NCBI RefSeq assembly: GCF_041685465.1
Contig: NZ_JAWLFS010000043.1
Location: 1 to 16,195 of the forward strand
Length of the DNA: 16,195 nucleotides
Direction: 5' to 3'
From: Rhodosalinus sp041685465
GTDB taxonomy: Bacteria; Pseudomonadota; Alphaproteobacteria; Rhodobacterales; Rhodobacteraceae
Translations under genes and position numbers: made by a program
Part shown: positions 1-7,654 of the stretch, piece by piece
How the letters are laid out: each line of letters opens with the position of its first letter
How positions within the stretch are numbered: position 1 is the first letter of the stretch
The notes under the pieces: generated by a model
The model's input: only the letters and a program-made list of their open reading frames with translations
Databases searched by the model: none
What the model was told of the DNA's origin: nothing

Positions 1-43
1 CGGCGGCGAGACGCCCGAAGGCGGCAAGGAAGCTGCCGAGTGA
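1..43 (+). CDS. C-terminal tail of an unidentified gene (5' end outside window)
   Basis: A short open frame enters from the left edge and stops at TGA 41-43. The visible codons read GGETPEGGKEAAE, a small, charged Gly/Glu/Ala-rich tail, with mostly G or C in third positions as in neighbouring real genes. It would be convergent with rsmA, with about 108 bases between the two stops. Thirteen residues are too few to identify a family, and the frame could be chance in such GC-rich DNA. Confidence 0.3.
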   Translation, partial: GGETPEGGKEAAE

Positions 44-151
44 GCGCCTGACGCATCCCGCGCGGACACTGGGCCCGGTCTCGCGCGTCGCCGGCCTGCG
101 ACGCCCGAAGGCGATCGCGGATCGCGCGAACCTGGATGGCGGCGAGACGCT
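44..151. other. Convergent intergenic gap with a small hairpin
   Basis: This is the space between the putative left-edge gene and the end of rsmA. GCGATC at 111-116 and GATCGC at 120-125 form a 6-bp stem with a 3-base loop, but no T-run follows on either strand, so a classical intrinsic terminator is not supported. The string GACGCCCGAAGGCG occurs at about 10-23 and again at about 99-112, a short direct repeat spanning the gene end. I see nothing else here. Confidence 0.3.
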
Positions 152-991
152 CTAGCTTGCAAGCGCCCGGGCGAGGGCGCAGAACTTCTCGATCGGCACG
201 GTCTCGGCGCGGGCGGTGGGGGCGATCCCCGCATCGGCGAGGCGATCCTCGATGTCCGGGGCGAGCCCCTTGAGCGCGGCGCGCAGCATCTTGCGGCGCT
301 GGTTGAAGGCGGCGGCGGTGACGCGCTGCAACGTGTCGGCCGGCGCGGGAAATCGCGGCGCCGGACGCGCCTCCAGATGGACCACCGCCGAGGCGACCTT
401 GGGCGGCGGCGTGAAGGCCGCGGGCGGCAGCGTCAGCGCGATACGCGCGTCGCAGCGCCACTGCGCCAGCACGGCGAGCCGGCCATAGGCCTTGCTGCCG
501 GGGTCGGCCACGATCCGCTCGGCCACCTCGCGCTGGAACATGAGCGTCAGGCTCTCCCAGAAGGGGGGCCAGACCTCGGGCGTGAGCCAGCGCACCAGAA
601 GCTCCGTTCCCACGTTGTAGGGCAGGTTGGCGACGATCCGGATCGGCGGCGTCAGATACGTGCGCGGATCGACCCTGAGCGCGTCGCCCTGCACGACCGT
701 GAGCCGCCCCGGCGCGGCGGCGGCGACCTCGTCCAGCGCGGGCAGGCAGCGCGCATCCTTTTCCACGGCGAGGACGTGGCGCGCGCCCTCCATCAGCAGC
801 CCGCGCGTCAGACCCCCGGGGCCGGGCCCGACCTCGAAGATGTCCGACCCCGCGAGGTCGCCGGCGCTCCGCGCGATGCGGCGCGTGAGGTTCAGGTCGA
901 GAATGAAGTTCTGTCCGAGCGCCTTGCGCGCGGCGAGGCCGTGGCGCGCGATCACCGCGCGCAGCGGCGGCAGCGCTTCGAGGCCGCTCAT
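152..991 (-). CDS. rsmA: 16S rRNA (adenine1518-N6/adenine1519-N6)-dimethyltransferase RsmA (KsgA)
   Basis: RsmA/KsgA uses S-adenosylmethionine to dimethylate two adjacent adenines in the 3' terminal hairpin of 16S rRNA late in 30S assembly, in the cytoplasm. The 279-residue product has the usual family length. It shows LGQNF (residues 25-29), the SAM-binding motif I EVGPGPGGLT (53-62), the catalytic motif IV NLPYN (122-126), FTPPPKV (193-199) and the NQRRKMLR segment (230-237). Translation starts at an ATG (989-991), and I see no strong ribosome binding site ahead of it. It is the last gene of the minus-strand lptF-to-rsmA run. Unlike the others it is separated from its upstream neighbour pdxA, by 97 bases carrying two palindromes, so its expression may be set partly by that gap. 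The function call is secure. Confidence 0.97.
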   Translation of the reverse strand: MSGLEALPPLRAVIARHGLAARKALGQNFILDLNLTRRIARSAGDLAGSDIFEVGPGPGGLTRGLLMEGARHVLAVEKDARCLPALDEVAAAAPGRLTVVQGDALRVDPRTYLTPPIRIVANLPYNVGTELLVRWLTPEVWPPFWESLTLMFQREVAERIVADPGSKAYGRLAVLAQWRCDARIALTLPPAAFTPPPKVASAVVHLEARPAPRFPAPADTLQRVTAAAFNQRRKMLRAALKGLAPDIEDRLADAGIAPTARAETVPIEKFCALARALAS

Positions 992-1010
992 CGCACGTGC
1001 GGCGCGCGTG

Positions 1011-1034
1011 GCGAATTTTCGTACGAAAATTCGC
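1011..1034. repeat. Perfect 24-bp palindrome centred on CGTACG (element A)
   Basis: The left half is GCGAATTTTCGT and the right half is its exact reverse complement. In RNA it can fold as a 10-bp stem with a GUAC loop on either strand. It lies 19 bases upstream of the rsmA start and is an AT-rich island in very GC-rich DNA. No T-run follows the stem, so a standard intrinsic terminator is not obvious. An operator or a dispersed palindromic repeat is equally possible. Confidence 0.85.
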
Positions 1035-1052
1035 GGATGGCCCCTGCGGGGT

Positions 1053-1078
1053 GAAAATTCTTCGTACGAAGAATTTTC
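1053..1078. repeat. Perfect 26-bp palindrome centred on CGTACG (element B)
   Basis: The left half is GAAAATTCTTCGT and the right half is its exact reverse complement. It shares the core TTCGTACGAA and AATT-rich flanks with element A, 18 bases away. In RNA it folds as an 11-bp stem with a GUAC loop. Between A and B, CCCC-TGC-GGGG (1041-1051) can form a third, smaller hairpin. Element B ends 10 bases past the pdxA stop, so a transcript coming from pdxA meets B first, then A, before rsmA. Confidence 0.85.
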
Positions 1079-1088
1079 CGGCCCCGGC

Positions 1089-2060
1089 TCATCCCTCCGC
1101 CTCCGCCAGATGCGCGGCGAGACGCAGCGCCGCGATCGTGGAGGCGGGATTGGCCCGTCCCGTGCCCGCGATGTCGAAGGCGGTGCCGTGATCCGGCGAG
1201 GTCCGCACGAAGGGGAGCCCCAGCGTCAGGTTCACGCCGCGGTCGAAATCCAGCGTCTTGATCGGGATCAGCGCCTGATCGTGATACATCGCCACCGCCG
1301 CGTCGTAGCTCGCGCGCGCGGCGGGGTGGAACATCGTGTCCGCCGACCGTGGGCCGTCGAGATCCAGGCCTCCGGCGCGCAGCCGCTCCAGCACCGGCGC
1401 GATCACCTCGATCTCTTCCCGGCCCATGCGACCGCCCTCGCCGGCGTGGGGGTTGAGCCCGGCGACCGCGATGCGCGGCCGGGCGAGGCCGAAGCGGGTG
1501 CGGAGCCCCTCGTCCGTGATCCGCAGCACTTTCTCCAGATGCGCCGCGGTCAGCGCGGCGGGCACCTCGGACAGGGCGATGTGGATCGTCGCCGGCACCA
1601 CGCGAAGCTCGGGCGAGACCAGCATCATCACGACATCCTCGACGCCCGCGAGCGCGGCGAGGTACTCGGTATGTCCCGGATGGGCGAAGCCGGCGCCCTC
1701 CGCGAGGGCCTGCTTGTGGATGGGCAGGGTGCAGAGCGCCCGCGCGGCGCCCGCCTCCACGAGGGCCACGCCGCGCGCGATCGCGTCGATCACGCCCTGC
1801 GCGTTGGCCGGATCCGGGTGGCCGGGCGTCGCCGGGGCTGCGAAGGGATGCGCAAGCACGGGCAGACCGCGCGCGGCGGCCACCGCGGCCTCCTCGGGGG
1901 CGGCGATCTCGACCGACGGCGTGTCGGGGGGCATGTGGCGCGGGTCGCCGATCACGAAGAAGGGCAGTTCGGTGCCGAGCGCGGTCCACGCCTTCGCCGC
2001 GAGCTCGGGGCCGATCCCCGCCGGTTCGCCGCAAGTCACGGCGACAGGGCGCCGGGTCAT
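1089..2060 (-). CDS. pdxA: 4-hydroxythreonine-4-phosphate dehydrogenase PdxA
   Basis: PdxA oxidises 4-phosphohydroxy-L-threonine with NAD(P)+ in the DXP-dependent pyridoxal phosphate pathway. The product, which decarboxylates, is then used by PdxJ. The 323-residue protein has the normal length. It shows GEPAGIGPE (11-19), HPGHTEYLA (127-135), NPHAGEGG (203-210), MYHDQ (258-262) and GLPFVRTSPDHGTAFDIAG (281-299). His160, His205 and His260 have the spacing of the three metal-binding histidines of the E. coli enzyme (166, 211, 266). The ATG (2058-2060) overlaps the surA stop as ATGA, implying translational coupling. I can find no function that ties it to its LPS-export neighbours, but the surA-pdxA-rsmA order is an old one in proteobacteria. 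Confidence 0.96.
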   Translation of the reverse strand: MTRRPVAVTCGEPAGIGPELAAKAWTALGTELPFFVIGDPRHMPPDTPSVEIAAPEEAAVAAARGLPVLAHPFAAPATPGHPDPANAQGVIDAIARGVALVEAGAARALCTLPIHKQALAEGAGFAHPGHTEYLAALAGVEDVVMMLVSPELRVVPATIHIALSEVPAALTAAHLEKVLRITDEGLRTRFGLARPRIAVAGLNPHAGEGGRMGREEIEVIAPVLERLRAGGLDLDGPRSADTMFHPAARASYDAAVAMYHDQALIPIKTLDFDRGVNLTLGLPFVRTSPDHGTAFDIAGTGRANPASTIAALRLAAHLAEAEG

Positions 2061-3304
2061 GGCTCGACGATGCGGGCGTTCGCCCGAAGCTGTTGCAGAT
2101 AACCCTCCGCGAGCGACTCGAGGCGGCGGTTCAGCAGGCTGCGCTCCACCTGCTCGCGGGACGTGTCCACCGCGGCCTCCGGGGTGCGCTGGCAGAGCAT
2201 GAGCAACATCAGCGCGGGCGCGCCCTCGGGGCCGGTGCGCGTGAGCGCGGTCGAAACCTCGCCGGCGTCGAGACGGGCGAGTTCCATCGCCACGTCGCGC
2301 GGCAGGGCATCGGGCGCGGCGCTTTCGCGGATCAGGCGCTCCGGGGGCTGGCCCTTGGCGATCCCGTAGAGGTCGTCGCAACGGTCCACCCGCGCGCGGA
2401 TGCGCTGCGCCTCGGCGCGCGCGTCCTCGCTGCGACCGCCGGGAATCAGGTAGGCGGCGTATTCGATTTCCGCGTAGTCGGGCGCCTCGTAGGCGGTCTC
2501 GTCCACGGCACGGAGCTGCAGCAGCGCAACCGCGCCGTCCACCGGCAGCGGGTCGGTCACCTCGCCGGGTGCAAGTGCGAGCAGGGTCTCGCGAAGCTGT
2601 TGAGGATAGCGCGTGATGGGCTGCCACTCGAGTCGACCGCCCTCGCGCGCCGAGGGGCTTGCGGAGAGCTCGCGCGCCGCCTGCGAGAAGTCCTCGACAG
2701 AGGTGATCTCGGACAGCCGCTCGGCCTGCGCGCGCGCGGCCTGCTCCTGACCGGGCTCGACGGGCAGCACGATCTCCGAGAGCAGGACCCGCAGGTTCGA
2801 CGAGGCGCCCGCGCCGGCGAGCGCGCGGTCGATCGCTGTCTCCGAGGGGGCGGCGCGGGCGCCGAACCGCGCACGGACCACGTTGCGCCACGCGACGCCG
2901 GCGCGCACGAAGCGCTCGAAGGTGTCGCCCGCGATGTCCTGCTGCGCGAGGAGTTCCATGAACTCCTCGGTGCTCAGATCGCCGCGCGCGGCGAATTCGG
3001 CCATGCCCTCCTCGACATCCTCTTCATCGGGCAGCCGGTCGATGCGCGCCGCCTCCGCGAGTTGCAGCGTTTCGTCCACCAACTGCTCGCGCGCCGCCTC
3101 TTCCGGGTCGCCGGGCGCGTCGAGCAACGTGAGAAAGCGCGCGCGCTGTTCGACGTCGAAGCCCGAGATCACCGTGTCGTTCACCACGACCGCGGGCGAG
3201 AAAAGGCCCTGAGCCGCTGTCGCACCCGCGGTGAAGGCAGCCGCGAGAGCCAGAAGGCCGGCGGCCGCGAGACGCGCGGGGGCTTTCGGTCGCGTCAGTT
3301 GCAT
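2057..3304 (-). CDS. surA: SurA-type periplasmic chaperone / peptidyl-prolyl isomerase
   Basis: SurA escorts unfolded outer-membrane proteins, including LptD, across the periplasm to the BAM complex. The 415-residue product begins with a positively charged segment and a hydrophobic stretch, a signal peptide with a likely cut near ATAAQG (about residue 31). The SurA N-terminal pattern VNDTVISGFDVEQR follows at 41-54. A parvulin-like domain is recognisable at about 170-268 (SEIVLP, EGGRLEW, LALAPGEVTDP, LLQLRAV). A second, weaker repeat lies at about 275-372. A good ribosome binding site, AAGGAG, lies 10 bases before the ATG. The gene overlaps the end of lptD by 10 bases and the start of pdxA by 4. 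The context next to lptD supports the SurA role. Whether it has isomerase activity is not settled. Confidence 0.9.
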   Translation of the reverse strand: MQLTRPKAPARLAAAGLLALAAAFTAGATAAQGLFSPAVVVNDTVISGFDVEQRARFLTLLDAPGDPEEAAREQLVDETLQLAEAARIDRLPDEEDVEEGMAEFAARGDLSTEEFMELLAQQDIAGDTFERFVRAGVAWRNVVRARFGARAAPSETAIDRALAGAGASSNLRVLLSEIVLPVEPGQEQAARAQAERLSEITSVEDFSQAARELSASPSAREGGRLEWQPITRYPQQLRETLLALAPGEVTDPLPVDGAVALLQLRAVDETAYEAPDYAEIEYAAYLIPGGRSEDARAEAQRIRARVDRCDDLYGIAKGQPPERLIRESAAPDALPRDVAMELARLDAGEVSTALTRTGPEGAPALMLLMLCQRTPEAAVDTSREQVERSLLNRRLESLAEGYLQQLRANARIVEP

Positions 3305-5439
3305 CTGCGTCGGTACTCCTTGGCGCTGCCGCCCGTGCTAAACCCTTTCAGCGCGATCGTCAGCCCGAAATCCGTGCTCGGCTCGAGGGTAACGGAACTG
3401 GCGAAGGTCCGCGAGGCGGAAAGGCGCACCTCCACGCATTCGTCGCGATAGGCCAGTCCGAAGTCCGCGCGCGCCGAGCGATCCTGCGCGATGTCGTAGC
3501 GCCAGCCGGCCGAGCCGGTCCAGTGCCGAGCGACGCGGTAGCTGCCGTCGAAGCCCCACTCCGAAAGGGATTTCTCCCGGTCCTCTGCGGCGTCCCGTTC
3601 GAGCAGGAGATAGGTCGCCGCAAGATCCAGCCGCTCGGTGCGCCAGCGTGCCCGGGCCTCGGCACGGGGCACGTCGAGGTCGGGACCGATGACGCCCCGG
3701 GCTGCGATTTCCAGTCCTTCGGCGATGGCGAACTCTCCGGCCAGGAGCCAGTCGGAGCGCGCGCCGTCGAGCCCGGAGGTCGGGCTGAAGGCGTCCTCCG
3801 CCTCGCGCCGCCAGACCCGCCCGAGCGTCAGGCCGAGGCTCCAGCCCTCTGCATCGAAGCGGCGCCAGCGCAGCCCGCCGGCCGCGCGCCAGCCGCGTTC
3901 CTGCCGGTCCGCGGCCGGGAAGCGGCTGAGCGACAGGAGGTTGGCGGAATCGAACTCGGCGGTGGTGCTCGCGTCGTTGGGAATGTCCGGGCGCGTCCCG
4001 CCCGACCATGCGATCATCGCCATCGGCTCCAGCAGGTGGCGCGCCCCGCCTGCGGAGACGCGCCGGAGCGGCCAGCGCAGCGTCACGCCGGTCTCCGGCG
4101 TCACCACCGTCTCGCGCGGGGCGGAGGTGCTGTCCTGCCGGACGCGGAAGCCGTCCGCGCGCAGGCCGGCCGAAAGCCCGAGGCGCAGGCCGGCCGGCCC
4201 CGTCCACCGCCGGCTCCAGCGCGCACCCGCCGAGACGCGTGCCATGTCGCGCCCGACGGTGTCGCGGCCAGAGACGCGGCGATGCGCGTGGACCCCGGCG
4301 AAAAGGCGCAGCTCGCCGCCCGCCCGGCGCGGGAAAAGCCGGCGTTCGTGGCGCAGGTCGAACACCAGCGACGGCAGCGTCGCGTCGTCCTCGCCCTCGC
4401 GCAGCGACTGGTAATGCGCCAGTCCCGCCTCGAAGACCGCGTCTCGGCGCACGCGCGAGAGCACGAGCTCGCTGTCGAGGCGGTCGGTTCCCGTCACGCC
4501 GTACTCGGTCAGATAACGGTCGTCCGAGGTCGTCTCGAGCCTGAGGTCGAGGCGGTAGCCGCGCCCGACCGCGAAGGTGCCGTCGGCGAAGAGATATCCG
4601 CGCAGTCGGTCGGGGCGCAGGTCATCGGTTCCCAGCGCGCCGCGCAGCTCCAGGTCGCCGCGCACGAAGGCCTGCCGATAGCGGAACGCGAGCGAGCGCG
4701 CTTCGGGCGACAGGTGGGGCGCGAGCGTCAGGTCGCGGTGTGGCCCGAGCGGGATGAAATAGGGAAGCCGCAGGCCCGGCCCGAGCTGCGTGGTGCTCTG
4801 CACCTCGGGCACCAGGAAGCCGCGGGCCCGCGGATTGGTCGGGTCCGGCAGCCGCAGACGCGGCAGGTAAAACACCGGGACATCGAGCACGCGCAGCTGC
4901 GCCTCGTCGAAGTAGAGTTGCCGGTCCGCCTCGTCGTGGAGCACCCGGCGCGCGCGGATCTGCCAGAGCGGCGCGCGCCCGCGTGCGCAGACCTGACAGG
5001 AGGTGACCGAGGTGTTCGTGAGGACCGTGTAGCGCCCCTCGCTCCGGTCGATGCGCGCCGCCGCGAGCTGAAGCTGGCGGTCGAGCACGAGGCGCGCGCT
5101 CCGGATCAGCCCGTCGCGCAGGTCGCGGTCGAGCGATGCCGCCGCGGCGATCAGCACGGTGTCGCCGCCGCCTTCGGAGAGCCGGAGCGGCCCCTCGATC
5201 CCGAGGCGGCCCGTGCCGGCGTCGTAGCTGATGCGCGCCGCCTCGAGCCGGCGGTCGCCCTGCACGACCTCGACGCCGCCCTCGGCCACGAGCCGCTCTT
5301 CGCCGTCCAGATAGACGGTATCGGCGACGAGGATCGCGGGCGCCGGCGCGGTCCCTGCGGTGTCCGCGGGCTGCGCGCGGACCTCGCCTGCGGTGGCGAG
5401 CGCAAGCGCGAGCGCCGCAATCCGCAGCAGGCCGGGCAT
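3295..5439 (-). CDS. lptD: LPS-assembly outer-membrane protein LptD
   Basis: LptD is the outer-membrane beta-barrel that, with LptE, inserts lipopolysaccharide into the outer leaflet. The 714-residue product has a signal peptide (1-22, cut near VRAQ). An OstA/LptA-like domain follows (about 35-180, including LVAEGGVEVVQGDRRLEAARISYD). The family region TSCQVCARGRAPLWQIRARRV lies at 146-166. A long barrel rich in alternating aromatic and charged strands runs to the C-terminus. Only four cysteines are present in the mature part: C148, C151, C668 and C713. The ATG (5437-5439) shares one base with the lptG stop and is preceded by a strong GGAGGAAGGG site. The same frame stays open upstream through lptG, but the signal peptide and binding site fix this start. 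LPS export is its certain role. Confidence 0.96.
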   Translation of the reverse strand: MPGLLRIAALALALATAGEVRAQPADTAGTAPAPAILVADTVYLDGEERLVAEGGVEVVQGDRRLEAARISYDAGTGRLGIEGPLRLSEGGGDTVLIAAAASLDRDLRDGLIRSARLVLDRQLQLAAARIDRSEGRYTVLTNTSVTSCQVCARGRAPLWQIRARRVLHDEADRQLYFDEAQLRVLDVPVFYLPRLRLPDPTNPRARGFLVPEVQSTTQLGPGLRLPYFIPLGPHRDLTLAPHLSPEARSLAFRYRQAFVRGDLELRGALGTDDLRPDRLRGYLFADGTFAVGRGYRLDLRLETTSDDRYLTEYGVTGTDRLDSELVLSRVRRDAVFEAGLAHYQSLREGEDDATLPSLVFDLRHERRLFPRRAGGELRLFAGVHAHRRVSGRDTVGRDMARVSAGARWSRRWTGPAGLRLGLSAGLRADGFRVRQDSTSAPRETVVTPETGVTLRWPLRRVSAGGARHLLEPMAMIAWSGGTRPDIPNDASTTAEFDSANLLSLSRFPAADRQERGWRAAGGLRWRRFDAEGWSLGLTLGRVWRREAEDAFSPTSGLDGARSDWLLAGEFAIAEGLEIAARGVIGPDLDVPRAEARARWRTERLDLAATYLLLERDAAEDREKSLSEWGFDGSYRVARHWTGSAGWRYDIAQDRSARADFGLAYRDECVEVRLSASRTFASSVTLEPSTDFGLTIALKGFSTGGSAKEYRRRCN

Positions 5440-6530
5440 CACCCTTCCTCCCGCTGGAGCAGCAGGCCGAGCGCGAGCAGGAGCGCGGCGACCGGCGGGG
5501 TCCATGCCGCGATCCATGGCGTGATCTGGCCCGTCTCCCCGAGCACCTGCGCGAGGTTGCGGACGTAGTGGAGCCCGAACCCGAGAAGCACCGCGGCGAG
5601 CACGTTGAGCCCCGTGCGCCCGGCGCGCGGATGCCGCATCGTGAAGCCGGCCGCGACGATCACCAGGGCGACGAGGAAGACGGGCCGCGCCAGCTCCATC
5701 TGCAACCAGACGGTATGACGGCGGGCGGAAAAGCCTGCCGATTCGAGATCGCCGATGAAGTCCGGCAACTGCCAGATCGCCACCGCGTCGGGCTGGCCGA
5801 AGCTGTCGCGGATCCGGTCCCGTGTGAGGGTCGAGGTCAGGGTCAGCCGGTCGAGCCGTCGCGCGCCGGCCTCGGGCGTCACGCCGGCTGCGAGCGGCCA
5901 GACCTTCACGTCGAAGAGCGTCCAGACGCCGTCGCCGAGGGCGGCACGCGCCGCCTCGATCCGGCGCTCCGGCCCGCCGTCGGGGGCATATTCGACGAAG
6001 CTCGCCTCGTAGAGCACGGTCGCGTCCGGGTTGGTCCGCGTGGCGCGGATCACCGTCTGTCCCGCTTCGCCCCCCTGCCGGAGCCAGAGCCCCTCCCGCC
6101 CGATCGAGAGAACCGAGCCGTCGCCGGTGTAGAGCTCGCGCAGGTCGGCGTGGCGCTTCGAGGTCGCGGCGACGATCGGGTTGAGCATCGCCACCGCGAG
6201 CGCGCCGATCACCGCGGCGACGATCACCGGCCCGACCAGCGCCACCAGCCCCGAGCGCCCGGCCGCGCGGGTGACCACCAGCTCCGAGGACCGCGCGAGC
6301 CCCAGAAAGAGCGCGATCGCGGCGAGGATCACGACGAGCGGCAGGAACTCGTAGAAGCCGGCGGGCAGGTTGAGCAGCGTGAGCGTCAGCACCTGCCGGA
6401 AGCTCAACGCGCCGTCGGCGCGGCGGACCTGCTCGATCAGGTCGATGAGGCCGACGAAGAGCGTGATCGAGGCGGCGGTGGTGAGGAAGAGCACCGCGAA
6501 GCGGCGGGCGAAATAGCGATGAAGGGTCAT
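5439..6530 (-). CDS. lptG: LPS export ABC transporter permease LptG
   Basis: LptG is one of the two inner-membrane permease subunits of the LptB2FG transporter, which pulls LPS out of the inner membrane and pushes it onto the LptC-A-D bridge. The 363-residue product has the YjgP/YjgQ layout. Three membrane segments lie near 11-31, 56-77 and 96-118, a periplasmic jellyroll at about 125-260, and three more segments near 281-298, 307-324 and 337-358. The stretch NLPAGFYEFLPLVVILAAIALFLGLARSSELVVTRAAG contains the conserved cytoplasmic coupling region after the second segment. A GGAGG site lies about 10 bases before the ATG. The start overlaps the lptF stop as ATGA and the stop overlaps the lptD start, fitting stoichiometric production with its partners. 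Confidence 0.96.
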   Translation of the reverse strand: MTLHRYFARRFAVLFLTTAASITLFVGLIDLIEQVRRADGALSFRQVLTLTLLNLPAGFYEFLPLVVILAAIALFLGLARSSELVVTRAAGRSGLVALVGPVIVAAVIGALAVAMLNPIVAATSKRHADLRELYTGDGSVLSIGREGLWLRQGGEAGQTVIRATRTNPDATVLYEASFVEYAPDGGPERRIEAARAALGDGVWTLFDVKVWPLAAGVTPEAGARRLDRLTLTSTLTRDRIRDSFGQPDAVAIWQLPDFIGDLESAGFSARRHTVWLQMELARPVFLVALVIVAAGFTMRHPRAGRTGLNVLAAVLLGFGLHYVRNLAQVLGETGQITPWIAAWTPPVAALLLALGLLLQREEG

Positions 6531-7654
6531 GCCGCCGCGCCTCCGCGCGGGGCGGGCCGGCGGCGCGTTCGCGCGGCGTAGGCCAGAAGCGCGCCCGCGA
6601 TCGCAAGCCCCACCACGCTCGGCAGGTAGACGGCGGGCCAGGCGCGCGCGACGCTCTGCACGAGGTTGCCGAGCGCGCCTTCGACCATCTTCACGACCAC
6701 GAGCAGCATCACGGCGAGCGCGATCTGCGGGCCGAGCCCCATGCGGCTGAAGCCCCCGGCGAGCAGCGTCGCCACCCCGATGAGCGCCGCCACGACGGCC
6801 AGCAGCGGCTGCTGGAGCCGCATGTGCGCCTCCTCCAGCACGCGGGCGCGGGTCGTGCCGATACGCTCTGCCACGCCGGCCGGGTCGGCCAGAAGCGTGA
6901 GCGTCGGCAGATGCGAGCGCTTGTCGCGCGAGGGCTGCGCCGCCGCGATCAGCCGGCTTATGTCGTAGGCGAACTCCTCGAACCGCGTCACGGAGAGGCG
7001 CAGGTCGTCGGCGTCGAGCGTCTGCGCGAGCCCCTCGACCATGACGAGTTGCGCGTTGTCACCGTCGCGCAGCAGGAAGGCGCGCTCGGCGGTGTAGGTC
7101 ACGGGCCGGTCGGCGCGGCGCCGGTCCGAGAGGTAGACGTCGCGCAGCTCGCCCTCGGCGGTGATCTCGCGGATGTAGAATGTCACGCCGTCCGTCGGAT
7201 GCAGGAACGTGCCCTCGCGCAGGAGCCGTGCAGAGACCGACGCGGACAGCTCGGCCTCGCGCCGGTCGAGTTCGACATCGGCTGCCGGCACGAGAAGGTT
7301 GGTCAGCGCCGCCATCAGCGCCGCGACGATCAGCCCGAAGACCCCGACGGGCCGCGCGATGCGCCAAGGGGAGAAGCCTGTCGCCTGCATGACCGTCAGC
7401 TCGCTTTCGCCGGCGAGGCGGTTGACGACATGGACCGTCGCCGCGAAGGCCGCCATCGGCAGGACCATCGCGATCACCTTGGGCAGCCAGAGCAGGGTGA
7501 ACTCCAGAAAGATCATCGCCGAATGGCCGTCGGCCACCAGGTCGTCGAACAGGATCACCGCCCGGTTGACCCAGTAGACGCCGACGAGGACGAGCGAGAA
7601 GAATCCGAACAGCACCATGAGCTGCCCGATCAGATATCGGTCGAATCTCGCCAA
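6527..7654 (-). CDS. lptF: LPS export ABC transporter permease LptF (TTG start)
   Basis: LptF pairs with LptG in the LptB2FG LPS transporter. The 375-residue product has six predicted membrane segments (about 12-32, 48-73, 102-122, 283-301, 308-328, 342-362). A periplasmic jellyroll lies between the third and fourth. The motif RLAGESELTVMQATGFSPWRIARP (79-102) is the conserved cytoplasmic coupling-helix region. The family N-terminus ARFDRYLIGQLMVLFGFF can only be included by starting at TTG (7652-7654). A purine-rich site read TGAGGGGGA (7659-7667) is well placed before it, and the next ATG (residue 13) would cut into the first membrane segment. It is first in the operon and divergent from pepA, so the promoter for the whole LPS set should lie in 7655-7788. 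The C-terminal tail after the last segment is short and Arg/Pro-rich. Confidence 0.95.
   Translation of the reverse strand: MARFDRYLIGQLMVLFGFFSLVLVGVYWVNRAVILFDDLVADGHSAMIFLEFTLLWLPKVIAMVLPMAAFAATVHVVNRLAGESELTVMQATGFSPWRIARPVGVFGLIVAALMAALTNLLVPAADVELDRREAELSASVSARLLREGTFLHPTDGVTFYIREITAEGELRDVYLSDRRRADRPVTYTAERAFLLRDGDNAQLVMVEGLAQTLDADDLRLSVTRFEEFAYDISRLIAAAQPSRDKRSHLPTLTLLADPAGVAERIGTTRARVLEEAHMRLQQPLLAVVAALIGVATLLAGGFSRMGLGPQIALAVMLLVVVKMVEGALGNLVQSVARAWPAVYLPSVVGLAIAGALLAYAARTRRRPAPRGGAAA

Noticed and set aside
111..125. Intrinsic terminator after rsmA
   Set aside because: A 6-bp stem with a 3-base loop exists, but there is no T-run on either side.
3523..5568. Long plus-strand open frame (681 codons) opposite lptD
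   Set aside because: It is antisense to a clear LptD coding sequence, resembles no family, and such frames are expected opposite GC-rich codons.
5440..6606. N-terminal extension of the lptD frame through lptG
   Set aside because: The extension is out of frame with the well-supported lptG; LptD has its own signal peptide and strong ribosome binding site at 5439.
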